This document shows positions 27,820-38,770 of a stretch of DNA of 64,000 nt, piece after piece (position 1 is the first letter of the stretch; every line of letters starts with the position of its first letter). The notes beneath the pieces are model-generated. The model searched no databases. It saw only the letters and a program-made list of their open reading frames with translations, and was not told where the DNA came from. Origin of the DNA: Myxococcales bacterium (lineage in GTDB: Bacteria; Myxococcota_A; Polyangia; Haliangiales; Haliangiaceae); NCBI GenBank assembly GCA_016794525.1, contig JAEUJY010000095.1:62001-126000 (forward strand). Reading direction: 5' to 3'. A program made the position numbers and the translations under genes.

Positions 27820-30504
27820 ATGGATCCGGTGACGACCGCGCCCGCCGCCGACGATGGCTGCCTGTCCGAGGACGTGATCCTCGGGCTGGCCACCGGCGCG
27901 CTGGCCGACGACGCGGCCGCCGAGCACCACCTCGCCGGTTGCGCGACCTGCGGCGCGCTGGTGGCGGCGGCGGTGCGCGCGGCCCCGCCGCGCCAGTCGT
28001 CGGGCCGAGCGTGGGACGCGCTGGTCGGCACGACGCTGGGGCCGTACCGGCTCGACGCGCAGATCGGCGCCGGCGGCATGGGCGCGGTGTACCGGGCCTG
28101 GGACCCGCGGCTCGGCCGCGCGCTGGCGGTGAAGGTGCTGCACGATCCGGCGGGCTCGCGCGACGGCCGGCTGATCGCCGAGGCCCGCGCCGCCGCGGTG
28201 ATCGAGCACCGCGCGGTGGTCGGCATCTACGACGTCGGCGAGTCGGCCGGGCTGGCGTACGTCGCGATGGAGCTGGTCGAGGGCGAGTCGCTGCGCAGCG
28301 CGCTCGGCGGCGGCGCGCTGGGGCTGGCCCGGACCCGGGCGCTGGTGACGACGCTGGTCGACGGGGTCGCGGCCGCGCACGCCCGCGGCGTCGTCCACCG
28401 CGACCTCAAGCCCGAGAACCTGATCCTCACCCGCGACGGCCTGCGCATCCTCGACTTCGGCCTGGCCCGCGTGACCGACGCGGCGACCGTCGACGTCACC
28501 GGACCGGCGGCGGCGGCCGGCACCGCCGGGTACATGGCGCCCGAGCAGGTGCGCGGCGGCGCGGTCGACGCGCGCGCCGATCTGTTCGCGATCGGCGCGA
28601 TCGCGTTCGAGCTGGCGACCGGCCGGCGCGCGTTCCCGGGCGCCACCGTCGCCGAGCGCCTGGCGGCGACGCTGCGCGACGCGCCGGCCGTCGACGAGCT
28701 CGGCGCGCTGGCGCCGATCGTCGCGCGCTGCCTGGCCAAGGATCCCGACGAGCGGTTCCAGACCGCGCGCGATCTGGCGTGGGCGCTGCGCACCGTCGAC
28801 GGGGCGACGGCGCCGCCGGGCCGGCGCTGGTCGCGACGCGGCGTGCTGCTCGGCGGGGCGGCGGCGGCGGCGGCCGGGGCGCTGGGGCTGATCGTCGGGC
28901 GCCACCGCCGCCAGGCGCGCGGGCCGGCGCTGCCGGCGATGCGGCCGCTCACCCACCGCAGCGGCCGGGTCTACACGGCGCGCTTCACCCAGGACGGCAG
29001 CCGCGCGGTGGTGTGCGCGGCCTGGGACGCCGAGCCGCTCGACGTCGCCGTCTACGAGCTGGGCACCGGCGAGAGCACGTCGCTCGAGCTGCCCGGCGCG
29101 CACCTGGCGGCGCTGTCGGCGCGCGGCGAGCTGGCGCTGACCCGCGACCACCGCTTCGTCGATCACCAGAGCGCGCGCGGCGAGCTGGTGGTGCGCTCGC
29201 TCAGCGGCGGCGAGCCGCGGCCGCTGGCCGACGACGTCCAGGAGGCCGACTTCCTGCCCGAGCCGCTCGCGCCGCGCTCGCCGCCGCCGGGCACCGATCC
29301 GCGGCCGGTCCGCGACGGCGCGCTCGCGGTGGTGCGGCCGGCGGGGCGCGGCTTCCGGATCGAGCTGCCGCTGGATCGGACGCTGGTCGAGGAGGCCGGC
29401 TGGATCACCCACCTGCGGGCGTCGCCCGACGGCGCCCGCCTGGCCTACCTGCGCCACCCCGGCACCGACGACGACGCCGGCGCGCTGGTGGTGGTCGACG
29501 TCGCGACCCGCGCGGCGCGGGTGGTGACCGACGGCTGGGCCAGCATCGCCGGCCTGGCCTGGGATCACGACGGCGCGCACCTGTGGTTCACCGGGTCGCG
29601 CGACGATCTCGCGAGCACGCTGCACCGGGTGTCGCTGGACGGGCGCGTCGCGGCGATGCCGAGCCCGACCGCCAACCGGCTGCGGCTGCACGACGTCGCG
29701 CGCGACGGCCGGCTGCTGATCAACAGCGACGTGTGGCGGCTGCGGGCGATGGTCGGCGACGCCGATCGCTCGGGATCCGAGGTGTCGTACGTCGCCGATC
29801 TGTCGGCCGATGGCGCGATGGTGGCGATCGGCGATCTCGATCACCTCGACAACGGCGCCGGCACCTACCTGGTGCCGTACGCGGGCGGGCGCCGCCTGCG
29901 CCTGGGCCCGGGCTACCCGGTGGCGATCTCGCCGTCGGGCCGCCAGGTCGCGGTCAACTTCGATCGCGCCGATCGCATGATCGTCTACGCCACCGGCTCG
30001 GGCGAAGCCCCGCGGTTGGCCGCGCCCGGGCTGGTGCTCGCGGGCCGGTGGATCGACGAGACCGCGCTGGTCGGCCTGTACGGCGACCGGCTGTGGCGGC
30101 TGGCGCTGGGGCGCGACCCCGAGCCGCTCACCGCCACCGGCGGGCCGATGGCCCTCGACCCGGCGCGCCGCCGCTGCGCCTACGTCGACGCCGACCTCGC
30201 GCTGCACGTGCTCGACCTCGCGAGCGGCGGCGATCGGGTGCTGGCGCGCGGGCTGGCGCGGACCGAGGTCTGCGGCTGGCTGGCGACGCCCGACGCGATC
30301 GTCGTGCGCTCGACGACCACGCCGCTGGTGCTCGAGCGTGTCGATCCGACCACCGGCGCCCGGACGCCGCACCGCACGATCCAGCCGCCGCGGCTGGGGC
30401 TCAAGGCGGTCGACCAGTTCGTGCTGCACGCCGATGGCGAGCGCTTCGCGTACAGCTACGGCCAGGAGCTATCGCAGCTGTTCTTGATGACGCCGCAGCG
30501 GTGA
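27820..30504 (+). CDS. serine/threonine kinase with N-terminal zinc-finger and C-terminal beta-propeller
   Basis: An 894-residue signalling protein. Residues 14-50 (VILGLATGALADD, EHHLAGCATCG) look like an anti-sigma-type zinc-binding domain (H-x3-C-x2-C). A complete kinase domain follows (residues about 72-325): GAGGMGAVYRA glycine loop, HRDLKPEN catalytic loop, DFGLA, APEQ. A transmembrane segment (GVLLGGAAAAAAGALGLIVG, about 345-365) separates it from an extracellular WD40/PD40-like propeller (about 380-894). The sigma gene and hydrolase upstream suggest a stress-signalling unit. Kinase-linked zinc fingers next to ECF factors are known in myxobacteria. Confidence 0.85.
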   Translation: MDPVTTAPAADDGCLSEDVILGLATGALADDAAAEHHLAGCATCGALVAAAVRAAPPRQSSGRAWDALVGTTLGPYRLDAQIGAGGMGAVYRAWDPRLGRALAVKVLHDPAGSRDGRLIAEARAAAVIEHRAVVGIYDVGESAGLAYVAMELVEGESLRSALGGGALGLARTRALVTTLVDGVAAAHARGVVHRDLKPENLILTRDGLRILDFGLARVTDAATVDVTGPAAAAGTAGYMAPEQVRGGAVDARADLFAIGAIAFELATGRRAFPGATVAERLAATLRDAPAVDELGALAPIVARCLAKDPDERFQTARDLAWALRTVDGATAPPGRRWSRRGVLLGGAAAAAAGALGLIVGRHRRQARGPALPAMRPLTHRSGRVYTARFTQDGSRAVVCAAWDAEPLDVAVYELGTGESTSLELPGAHLAALSARGELALTRDHRFVDHQSARGELVVRSLSGGEPRPLADDVQEADFLPEPLAPRSPPPGTDPRPVRDGALAVVRPAGRGFRIELPLDRTLVEEAGWITHLRASPDGARLAYLRHPGTDDDAGALVVVDVATRAARVVTDGWASIAGLAWDHDGAHLWFTGSRDDLASTLHRVSLDGRVAAMPSPTANRLRLHDVARDGRLLINSDVWRLRAMVGDADRSGSEVSYVADLSADGAMVAIGDLDHLDNGAGTYLVPYAGGRRLRLGPGYPVAISPSGRQVAVNFDRADRMIVYATGSGEAPRLAAPGLVLAGRWIDETALVGLYGDRLWRLALGRDPEPLTATGGPMALDPARRRCAYVDADLALHVLDLASGGDRVLARGLARTEVCGWLATPDAIVVRSTTTPLVLERVDPTTGARTPHRTIQPPRLGLKAVDQFVLHADGERFAYSYGQELSQLFLMTPQR

Positions 30505-30582
30505 CGTCGGGCGGCGAGCTGTGGCGTCTGGTCGCAGGCGCCGCGCGTTGCGGTGCTCCGCGGGCGGACCCACGATCGAGGC

Positions 30583-30855
30583 ATGCTGCACTACCTCGCC
30601 ATCCTCGCGGCCGCGCTGGGCATGCTGGCGACGGTGTTCGCCTGGCTGTGGTTGCTCGGCCAGGCCTTCACCGAGAGCATCCCCTGGGGTGTCGCGTGCT
30701 TGCTGTTGCCGCCGGCGTCGCTGGTGTTCGTGGCGATCCACTGGGAGCGCGCCCGCAACCCGTTCGTGTTGCAGCTGCTGGGCCTGGCGGCGGTGCTGTT
30801 CGCGTCGTGGGCGGACCACACCGCGCTGCCGGCGTGGGTGCCATCGGCCTGGTAG
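30583..30855 (+). CDS. small two-helix membrane protein (paralogue of 32802)
   Basis: A 90-residue protein. ATG 30583 starts MLHYLAILAAALGMLATVFA, a first membrane helix; a second helix is IPWGVACLLLPPASLVFVAI and a third LQLLGLAAVLFAS. The middle reads 'AFTESIPWGVACLLLPPASL'. The same pattern (AFSESILWGLGCLFLPLVSL) recurs at 32802. No signal or family is known. The two copies flank the gene pair at 30878 and 31389. Confidence 0.65.
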   Translation: MLHYLAILAAALGMLATVFAWLWLLGQAFTESIPWGVACLLLPPASLVFVAIHWERARNPFVLQLLGLAAVLFASWADHTALPAWVPSAW

Positions 30856-30877
30856 AGTCGGCGGCGGAGGATCCGCC

Positions 30878-31381
30878 ATGGCTCGTTCATCGACGTGGAT
30901 GCTGTTCGGGGTCGCGCTCGCGGGCGCGGTCGCGGTGCGGACGGTGGCGTGCGCCGGCGGCGACCGGCCGAAACTCGAGCCCGACCAGCGGCTGGCGGTG
31001 CACGCCCAGCACCTGTGCGCGATCGCCAAGGCCGGCATCGCCCAGCCCCGGACCGGCGTCGTGCGCATGCTGCGCTACCACGGCGATCACGCGCCCGACA
31101 TGGCGGCGGCGCTGGCCGAGACGCTGGTGCTGATCGAGCGTATCCCCGACGACCGCGCCCACGACGCGCGGGCCCGGGTCGCGCGCGATCGCCTGCGCGC
31201 GCCGGTGGTCGCGTGCGAGGAGCCGTGGCAGCGCTTCGTCGACGCCGTCGGCAAGGATCCCGAGGCGGCGGCGATCCTCGAGCGCGCGACGACGCGGCTG
31301 GGCCGCACGTTCGAGATCGTCTTCGGCCACGGCCAGGCGCTCGGGCTCGACCCGCGCGGCTGGCTGGCCGCGCTCGAGTGA
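30878..31381 (+). CDS. hypothetical membrane-anchored protein
   Basis: A 167-residue protein. Short N-terminal anchor WMLFGVALAGAVAVRTVACA, possibly a lipoprotein signal (RTVACAGG), and a soluble helical body (LAVHAQHLCAIAKAGIAQPR, LAETLVLIERIPDDRAH, ILERATTRLGRTFEIVFGHG). It starts 22 nt after the small membrane protein, so these two are likely cotranscribed. It is convergent with the gene at 31389, from which it is separated by 7 nt. Confidence 0.65.
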   Translation: MARSSTWMLFGVALAGAVAVRTVACAGGDRPKLEPDQRLAVHAQHLCAIAKAGIAQPRTGVVRMLRYHGDHAPDMAAALAETLVLIERIPDDRAHDARARVARDRLRAPVVACEEPWQRFVDAVGKDPEAAAILERATTRLGRTFEIVFGHGQALGLDPRGWLAALE

Positions 31382-31388
31382 GGCGCCG

Positions 31389-32714
31389 CTACGGCGTGCA
31401 GGCGCGGCCCGAGCGGATCCGCGCGACCTTCAGCGCGGTCGACCCGGCGGCGTCGAACCACGCCCAGGTGACGTCGTGGTTCTTGTGGACGCGGAACGGA
31501 TCGTCGCGCTCGCCCCAGGCGGCGACGGTGCTGACGTCGGTCGCCGCGGCGGTGAACGCGCCGGTGCCGTCGACGATGCCCAGCCGGTAGGCCGCGGCCG
31601 GGCCCTCCTCGTGCCAGCCGACGACGTACTGCTCGGCGTCGTCGCCGTCGGGCTGCCAGCGCGCGATCGACGGGTCGTGCTCGTTGCCGATCGTGCTGGT
31701 CAGCCAGGTGATCGCGCCCGGCGTCAGGTCGCCGCCGATCGTCGCGAACCCGATGTCCTGGTTCATCGCCTGGGGATCGTAGGAGCGCTGGCCGCCGGTG
31801 GCCGGGGCCTGGTGCGAGTTCCACACGACCTTCCAGCCCGACGGCGCCGCCGCCGCCGAGCCCAGCTCGCCGGCGACGCTGCCGTTGCAGCCGCCGTCGA
31901 TGTCGAGGACCTTGGTGCGGTTGTCGAGGTACAGGCCGCCGATGCTGTTGGTGGCGAAGTCGCCGCTGGTGCCGGGGTAGCAGTCGGTCACGCACATCGC
32001 GACCCACTTGGCGTCGGCGGGCTGGAAGCCGAGCAGCGCGCTCATGCTGTGCGAGCAGCCCCACGACCAGCCGTTGCTCATCGCGCCGCTGGCGGCGTCG
32101 AGCCACTTCAGCTGATCGCCCTCGTGGCCGTTGGCGAAGCCCGAGATGCCGTGCACGTGATAGTAGGCGCCGTAGCGGCCGTTGCCGTAGGTGAGCCGGC
32201 TGTCGCCGATGCCGAAGTCGGTGGGCGCGGCCAGCGCGTCGGCCAGCTCGGTCGACCAGCCGGCCGCGCCGCTGGCGTCGAACCGCTGCACGTGCAGCGC
32301 CGCCGGCGTGACCGCCTCGTCCCACAGGAGCGCGGCGAAGTGGCCGTCGTCCTCGGCGGCCAGCCCGCGCAGCGTGTACGGCCCGAGCTCGAAGCTGGCG
32401 ACCAGCCGATCGCTGGCGTCGACCTTGACCACGCGGGCGGTCGGCGTGGCGCTGCCGGTGGTGAAGCCGATCAGCGCGCCGCAGTCGGCGGTCGGCGCCG
32501 TGAACACCGGCGCGACCTCGAGGCTGCTGGTGCCCCAGATGCGCCAGCTCGACTCGCCGGCGCGCGCGCCCTCGGCGACCGCGACGTCGGCCACGGTCAG
32601 CCGCTCGGTCAGCGTCGCGCCGGCCGGCGGACCGTCGGTCCCGCCGTCGTCACCACCGCCGCCGCCGCACCCGACCGCCGTCGTCACCAGGAGGAGCCGA
32701 AGGAGCGTGCGCAT
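31389..32714 (-). CDS. hypothetical exported lipoprotein
   Basis: A 441-residue protein. ATG 32714 gives a signal peptide with lipobox (LLRLLLVTTAVGCGGGG). The mature part looks like a beta-propeller or repeat protein: VAPVFTAPTADCGALIGFTT, then short repeats such as WLDAASGAMSNGWSWGCSHS and GSVAGELGSAAAAPSGWK, with tryptophans and cysteines distributed regularly. The end reads STALKVARIRSGRACTP. It resembles fragments of secreted surface proteins of unknown function. It is transcribed against 30878 and 32802. Confidence 0.65.
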   Translation of the reverse strand: MRTLLRLLLVTTAVGCGGGGGDDGGTDGPPAGATLTERLTVADVAVAEGARAGESSWRIWGTSSLEVAPVFTAPTADCGALIGFTTGSATPTARVVKVDASDRLVASFELGPYTLRGLAAEDDGHFAALLWDEAVTPAALHVQRFDASGAAGWSTELADALAAPTDFGIGDSRLTYGNGRYGAYYHVHGISGFANGHEGDQLKWLDAASGAMSNGWSWGCSHSMSALLGFQPADAKWVAMCVTDCYPGTSGDFATNSIGGLYLDNRTKVLDIDGGCNGSVAGELGSAAAAPSGWKVVWNSHQAPATGGQRSYDPQAMNQDIGFATIGGDLTPGAITWLTSTIGNEHDPSIARWQPDGDDAEQYVVGWHEEGPAAAYRLGIVDGTGAFTAAATDVSTVAAWGERDDPFRVHKNHDVTWAWFDAAGSTALKVARIRSGRACTP

Positions 32715-32801
32715 GCCGCGATGGTACCGCGGGCCGGCGGCGGCGGCGCGGCGTGATCGATTTCGGTTGATCCTGGGGGTAGCTGCGTCACGATCGGATC
32801 C

Positions 32802-33059
32802 ATGCACGCACTCCTGGGTCTGATCGCGTTCGCGGGTGTGATCGCCATCATCGCCGGCAGCGTCTGGATGCTGGTCCGGGCGTTCAGCGAGAGCATCCTG
32901 TGGGGCCTCGGCTGTCTGTTCCTGCCGCTGGTGTCGCTGTTCTTCTTGATCGTCCACTGGCGCCAGGCCAAGGACCCGTTCTTCCTGCACCTGCTCGGCA
33001 TCGGCCTGATCTTCGGTGCCGTGCTGCTTGGCGGAGATCTGCCGGCCTTCCTGCGGTGA
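32802..33059 (+). CDS. small two-helix membrane protein (paralogue of 30583)
   Basis: An 85-residue protein: MHALLGLIAFAGVIAIIAGS, an amphipathic middle AFSESILWGLGCLFLPLVSL with FFLIVHWRQAKDPFFLHLLG, and a last helix GLIFGAVLLGG. It shares the FSESI.WG..CL.LP..SL..F..HW core with the gene at 30583, so they are diverged duplicates. The function is unknown. It is divergent from the lipoprotein at 31389 and precedes the VIT-vWA gene by 110 nt. Confidence 0.65.
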   Translation: MHALLGLIAFAGVIAIIAGSVWMLVRAFSESILWGLGCLFLPLVSLFFLIVHWRQAKDPFFLHLLGIGLIFGAVLLGGDLPAFLR

Positions 33060-33169
33060 CGGTGCGCGCCGCCCCTGCGACACGCGGGTGAGCGCGCGGG
33101 CGGCGACGGGCCAGCGGCTGTCATGGATCCGCGGCCAAGCCGCGGCGTTTGCCCGGGGAGGAGGCAACC

Positions 33170-35641
33170 ATGGCGCGCCACTTCCTGGTCGCGATCGCGC
33201 TGGCGATCGTCACGACGTCGACGTCGGCTCGGGCCGACGACCACCCGCGGTTCGAGGCGCAGATCGACGGCGCGCGGCAGGAGCTGCCGCTGGTCGCCAG
33301 CGATCTGCAGGTCGCGGTCCGCGGCGCGATCGCCGAGATCCGGCACACCCAGCGGTTCGCCAACCCGGCGACGTCGGCGATCGAGGCGGTCTACGTGTTC
33401 CCGCTGCCGCACGACGCCGCGATCGGCGCGATGACGATGCGGATCGGCGCACGCACCATCCGCGCCAAGATCGAGCGGCGCGAGGTCGCGCGCAAGGCCT
33501 ACGACACGGCGCGCGCGGCCGGCCAGACCGCGGCGCTGCTCGAGCAAGAGCGGCCCAACGTCTTCACCCAGTCGGTCGCGGGCATCCTGCCGGGCGAGGC
33601 GATCGACGTCGAGCTGGTCTACGACGTGCTGCTGGCGCCCACCGAGGGCTGGTACGAGCTGGCGCTGCCGACCGTGGTCGGCCCGCGCTACGTCCCCGGC
33701 GCCGCCACCGGCACCGCGTCGGGTACCGGCATGGTCGCCGACACCGACCGCGTGCCCGACGCCGCGCGGATCACCCCGCCGATCCAGGCGCCGGGCTCGA
33801 CGCCGGCGACCACGTTCGGCTTCGGCCTCGACCTGCAGCCCGGGTTCGCGGTGGCCGAGGTCGACAGCCCGACCCACGCGCTGGTGGCCTCCGAGGTCGC
33901 CCACGATCACCTCGCGGTGGCGCTGGCCGCGCCGGCGGCCGCCGCCGACAAGGACGTGGTGGTGCGCTGGCGGCTCGAGGTGCCGGCGCCGACGATCGGC
34001 GTCATGGCCGGCGCGGGCGACGACGCCGGCTACCTGACCGCGATCGTCCAGCCGCCGAGCGTGCCGGCCGCCGCCACCGCGCCGCGCGAGCTGGTGTTCG
34101 TGCTCGACACGTCGGGCTCGATGGACGGCGAGCCGCTGGCGATCGTCAAGCAGGCGGTCCGCTACGCGCTCGATCGGCTCGAGCCCGACGACACCTTCCG
34201 GATCATCAACTTCGCGTCCGACGTCGGTGGCTTCGAGGGCGGCGCCGCGCGGGCGGCCACCGTCGGCAACCTGCGGCGCGCGCGCTCGTGGCTCAACGGC
34301 GTCGGCAGCGCCGGCGGCACCGAGATGCTGTCGGGCATCCGCGCCGCGCTGGCCGATCCGCCGACCGACGGCCGGATCCGCTACGTGTGCTTCCTGACCG
34401 ACGGCTTCATCGGCAACGACGACGAGATCCTGGCGGCGATCGATCGCGAGCGCGCGGCCAACGTCCACCTGTTCTCGTTCGGCGTCGGCTCGTCGGTGAA
34501 TCGGTCGCTGCTCGACGAGATGGCCCGCGCCGGCCACGGCGCGGCGCAGGTGCTGTTGCTCGACGAGCCGCCCCAGGCGCAGATCGCGCGCTTCTTCCGC
34601 CAGCTGGTGGCGCCGATGTGGAGCGACGTCCGGGTCGAGTTCCCCGGGCTCGCGGTCGACGCGGTGACGCCGACGCCGGTCGGCGATCTGTTCGCCGGCC
34701 AGCCCATCGTCGTGGCCGCGCGCTACCACGGCGGCGGCGTCGGCGTGGTGCGGGTGACCGCGCGCGTCGGCGATCAGACCGCGACGCTGGAGCAGGCGAT
34801 CGCGCTGCCGGCGGCGGGCGGCGACGCGCGCTTGCTCGGCCGGCTGTGGGCGCGGCAGCGGATCCGCGAGCTGGCCGCCGCCGGCCGGACCGGTGATCCG
34901 GCGGCGGCGCGCGACGCGATCACCGCGATCGCGCTGGCCCATGCGCTGGCGTCGCCGTACACGTCGTTCGTGGCGATCGACGATCGCCCGCGCGCCGAGG
35001 GCCTGCCGCAGACCACCGTCGCGGTCCCGGTCGAGGCGCCCGAGGGCGTGTCGACCACCTACGGCACGGTGCTGGCCGGGGACACGTCGCTCGAGACCAC
35101 CTACGTCGACGGTGGCGAGATGCTCGAGGTCATCACGATCACCGATCGCGCGCCGATGATCGACCTGGCCTCGACGTCGCCGGGCTACACGCTCGACGCG
35201 ACGACGATGCCCGGCGACGTGGCGCAGGCCGACAACCCGACCGGGCGCGCCGGCGGCGAGCTGGGCTTCGGGCTGGGCGCCGACCTCGACGGCCGGATGG
35301 TGACGACGTTGCGCGGCGCGCTGCGGCTGCGGCTGGGGGAGCGCTACCAGCTCGGCTTCGGCGGCGAGCTGGCCGCGCGGCGCGACGTGGCCACCACCGT
35401 CGGGTTCCTGGCGATGCTGACCCGCTGGGGGCTGTGGCACCGGCTCGGGCTGCGGCTCGGGCTGGGCGCCGGCGCCGACCTCGGCGGCAGCGTGCGGCCG
35501 GCGCTCACGTGGCGCGCCGAGCTGCTGCACCCGATGGGCATCGCGCCGGGGCTGCAACCGGTGTTCGTGCTCGGTGTCTCCGACCTGGCCCATGACCAGC
35601 ACCGCCCCGCCGCGACCGCCGGCGTCGTCGTCGAGTTCTGA
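33170..35641 (+). CDS. VIT-vWA surface protein with TonB-plug-like motif and barrel-like C-terminus
   Basis: An 823-residue exported protein (signal ARHFLVAIALAIVTTSTSARA). ATG 33170 is preceded by a strong Shine-Dalgarno GGGGAGGAGG. Residues about 40-165 form a VIT domain (HTQRFANPATSAIEAVYVFP). A vWA domain starts about residue 305 with a complete MIDAS motif DTSGSMDG and TDGF. Around residue 654, ITITDRAPMIDLASTSPGY resembles the plug motif of TonB-dependent receptors. The last 120 residues are strand-like and end in Phe (GVVVEF), typical of outer-membrane beta-barrels. The combination suggests a secreted or outer-membrane adhesin. The plug and barrel parts are inference. Confidence 0.75.
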   Translation: MARHFLVAIALAIVTTSTSARADDHPRFEAQIDGARQELPLVASDLQVAVRGAIAEIRHTQRFANPATSAIEAVYVFPLPHDAAIGAMTMRIGARTIRAKIERREVARKAYDTARAAGQTAALLEQERPNVFTQSVAGILPGEAIDVELVYDVLLAPTEGWYELALPTVVGPRYVPGAATGTASGTGMVADTDRVPDAARITPPIQAPGSTPATTFGFGLDLQPGFAVAEVDSPTHALVASEVAHDHLAVALAAPAAAADKDVVVRWRLEVPAPTIGVMAGAGDDAGYLTAIVQPPSVPAAATAPRELVFVLDTSGSMDGEPLAIVKQAVRYALDRLEPDDTFRIINFASDVGGFEGGAARAATVGNLRRARSWLNGVGSAGGTEMLSGIRAALADPPTDGRIRYVCFLTDGFIGNDDEILAAIDRERAANVHLFSFGVGSSVNRSLLDEMARAGHGAAQVLLLDEPPQAQIARFFRQLVAPMWSDVRVEFPGLAVDAVTPTPVGDLFAGQPIVVAARYHGGGVGVVRVTARVGDQTATLEQAIALPAAGGDARLLGRLWARQRIRELAAAGRTGDPAAARDAITAIALAHALASPYTSFVAIDDRPRAEGLPQTTVAVPVEAPEGVSTTYGTVLAGDTSLETTYVDGGEMLEVITITDRAPMIDLASTSPGYTLDATTMPGDVAQADNPTGRAGGELGFGLGADLDGRMVTTLRGALRLRLGERYQLGFGGELAARRDVATTVGFLAMLTRWGLWHRLGLRLGLGAGADLGGSVRPALTWRAELLHPMGIAPGLQPVFVLGVSDLAHDQHRPAATAGVVVEF

Positions 35642-35657
35642 CGTGATCGCCGACGTG

Positions 35658-36209
35658 ATGGCGCCGCGCCGACCGCCGTGTCAGATCCTGCGGGTGCGCG
35701 CGGTGGTGATCGCGATCGTGCTGGCGATGGCCACCGGCGTCGCGGCCGAGCCGGCGCGGTCGCCGACCACGCTGGCCACGCACCTGCGGGCGCGCGCGCA
35801 CGATCGGGCGATCCGCGCGGACGTGCTGCGCTGGCACCACACGATGCGCAACGGCTGCGTCGCGTACGCCTCGACCGCGCTGCGCCACGCCGGGATCGAC
35901 GTGCCCGAGCGCGGCGTCCTCGACGGCGATGGCGTGTCGCGGCTGACCCGCGGCTTCGTCCGCTACCTCGAGGGCGAGCTGGGCTGGCAGCGGATCACCG
36001 ACGCCGCGACGCTGGCGCCGGGCGACCTGGTTTTCACCACCGACGTCATCCCCGAGTACCCGGCGCACGTCTTCGTCTTCCTCGGCTGGCGCTCGCGGCG
36101 GCACCAGGTGGCGCTGATCGCCGACAACACCGGCTACCGCAAGCCGCGGCCGCTGGCCGCCGGCGGCGACCGCGACGGCTTCGCGTTCGCGCTGCGCGCG
36201 CCGCGGTGA
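35658..36209 (+). CDS. NlpC/P60-like exported cysteine peptidase-like protein
   Basis: A 183-residue protein. The ATG at 35658 precedes a signal-like segment VRAVVIAIVLAMATGVAAE; GTG 35643 is an alternative start. The core has NGCVAYASTALRHAGI (probable catalytic Cys, about residue 73), LAPGDLVFTTDVIPEYPAHV (probable His) and VFVFLGWRSRRHQVALIADN. This Cys...His layout and the 'PGDLVFF'-like motif suggest an NlpC/P60 or related cell-wall hydrolase. The rest is short, so it may be a single catalytic domain. It ends 16 nt from the convergent kinase gene. Confidence 0.6.
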   Translation: MAPRRPPCQILRVRAVVIAIVLAMATGVAAEPARSPTTLATHLRARAHDRAIRADVLRWHHTMRNGCVAYASTALRHAGIDVPERGVLDGDGVSRLTRGFVRYLEGELGWQRITDAATLAPGDLVFTTDVIPEYPAHVFVFLGWRSRRHQVALIADNTGYRKPRPLAAGGDRDGFAFALRAPR

Positions 36210-36225
36210 GCGCGGCCCGGCCGGC

Positions 36226-37951
<1,726 letters not shown>

Positions 37952-37971
<20 letters not shown>

Positions 37972-38770
37972 CCGCCATGGCTCCGGCTGGGACGGGCGTG
38001 ATCGCGGCCTGCACCGGCGGGCGCGCCGAGCGGACGTAGAGGTAGGTCGTCACCGCGCCGCCGATCAGCGCGGCGACGCTCAGCGCGTCGGCCGCGAGGG
38101 CGCGGGTGGCCAGGCCGTCCCGGGTGTCGCCGTCACAGGCGTCGGGCGAGCGCTCGCAGCGCTGGTAGGTCGCGCGCGCCGACAGGCCCAGGCCGACGCC
38201 GCCGCCGAGCGCGGCCAGCGAGACGCCGGCGACGGCCCACGAGGTACGGGTCATGTGCCGGCGCGGGCCGGGCGGCGCGGCGACGACCGCCAGCGGCACG
38301 ACCCGGTGCTCGGCGTCCGGCAACAGGCGCTGCGCGGCGGCGGCGAACACCTCGCCGGCGCGGGCGTCGGCGTCGATGTCGATGCGCGGCCGGGCGCGGA
38401 CGTCGCCGGTCGCGGGCTGCACCCAGGTGGTCTCGACCTGCACGGTCGTCCCGACCTGGATCAAGGACAGGAACAACAGCTCGCTGGCGTCGAGGCGGGT
38501 GCCGAGATCGGTGAGGCACGCCGGCACCGCCAGGCAGTCGTCGGGCACGCCCTCGGGCGGCAGGCGGCGCAGCACGTCGCCGCCGCCGGTCGCGTCGATC
38601 ACCAGCTCGCGCTCGAGCGCCGCGGCCATGGCGGCGCCCAGCTCGGTGGCGCGCGCCGCCGAGACGTTGGCCGTGAGGTCGACGATCACCGCGACGCGCT
38701 GGCGCGGCGCAGCCTGCGCCAGCCCGGCGGTCGTCGTCAGCGCGGCGGCGATCAGCAGCGCCGCTCTCAC
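37952..38770 (-). CDS. hypothetical exported protein of the FHA-kinase operon
   Basis: A 272-residue protein. GTG 38770 overlaps the upstream TGA (GTGA), and VRAALLIAAALTTTAGLAQA is a good signal peptide. Residues about 20-150 resemble an alpha/beta sensor (RVAVIVDLTANVSAARATEL, AALERELVIDATGGG) with two cysteines (CLAVPACLTDLGTRL). It contains a predicted membrane helix (SWAVAGVSLAALGGGVGLGL, about 190) and a C-terminal helix VAALIGGAVTTYLYVRSARP. Family unknown. Position between regulator and kinase suggests a periplasmic sensor or effector of that system. Confidence 0.6.

Noticed and set aside
26365-30429. A 1354-residue open frame on the minus strand and a 1499-residue frame at 26634-31133 on the plus strand
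   Set aside because: Both lie over the lipoprotein and kinase genes and are Arg/Ala/Pro-rich with no family motifs. Long shadow frames are expected in DNA this GC-rich.
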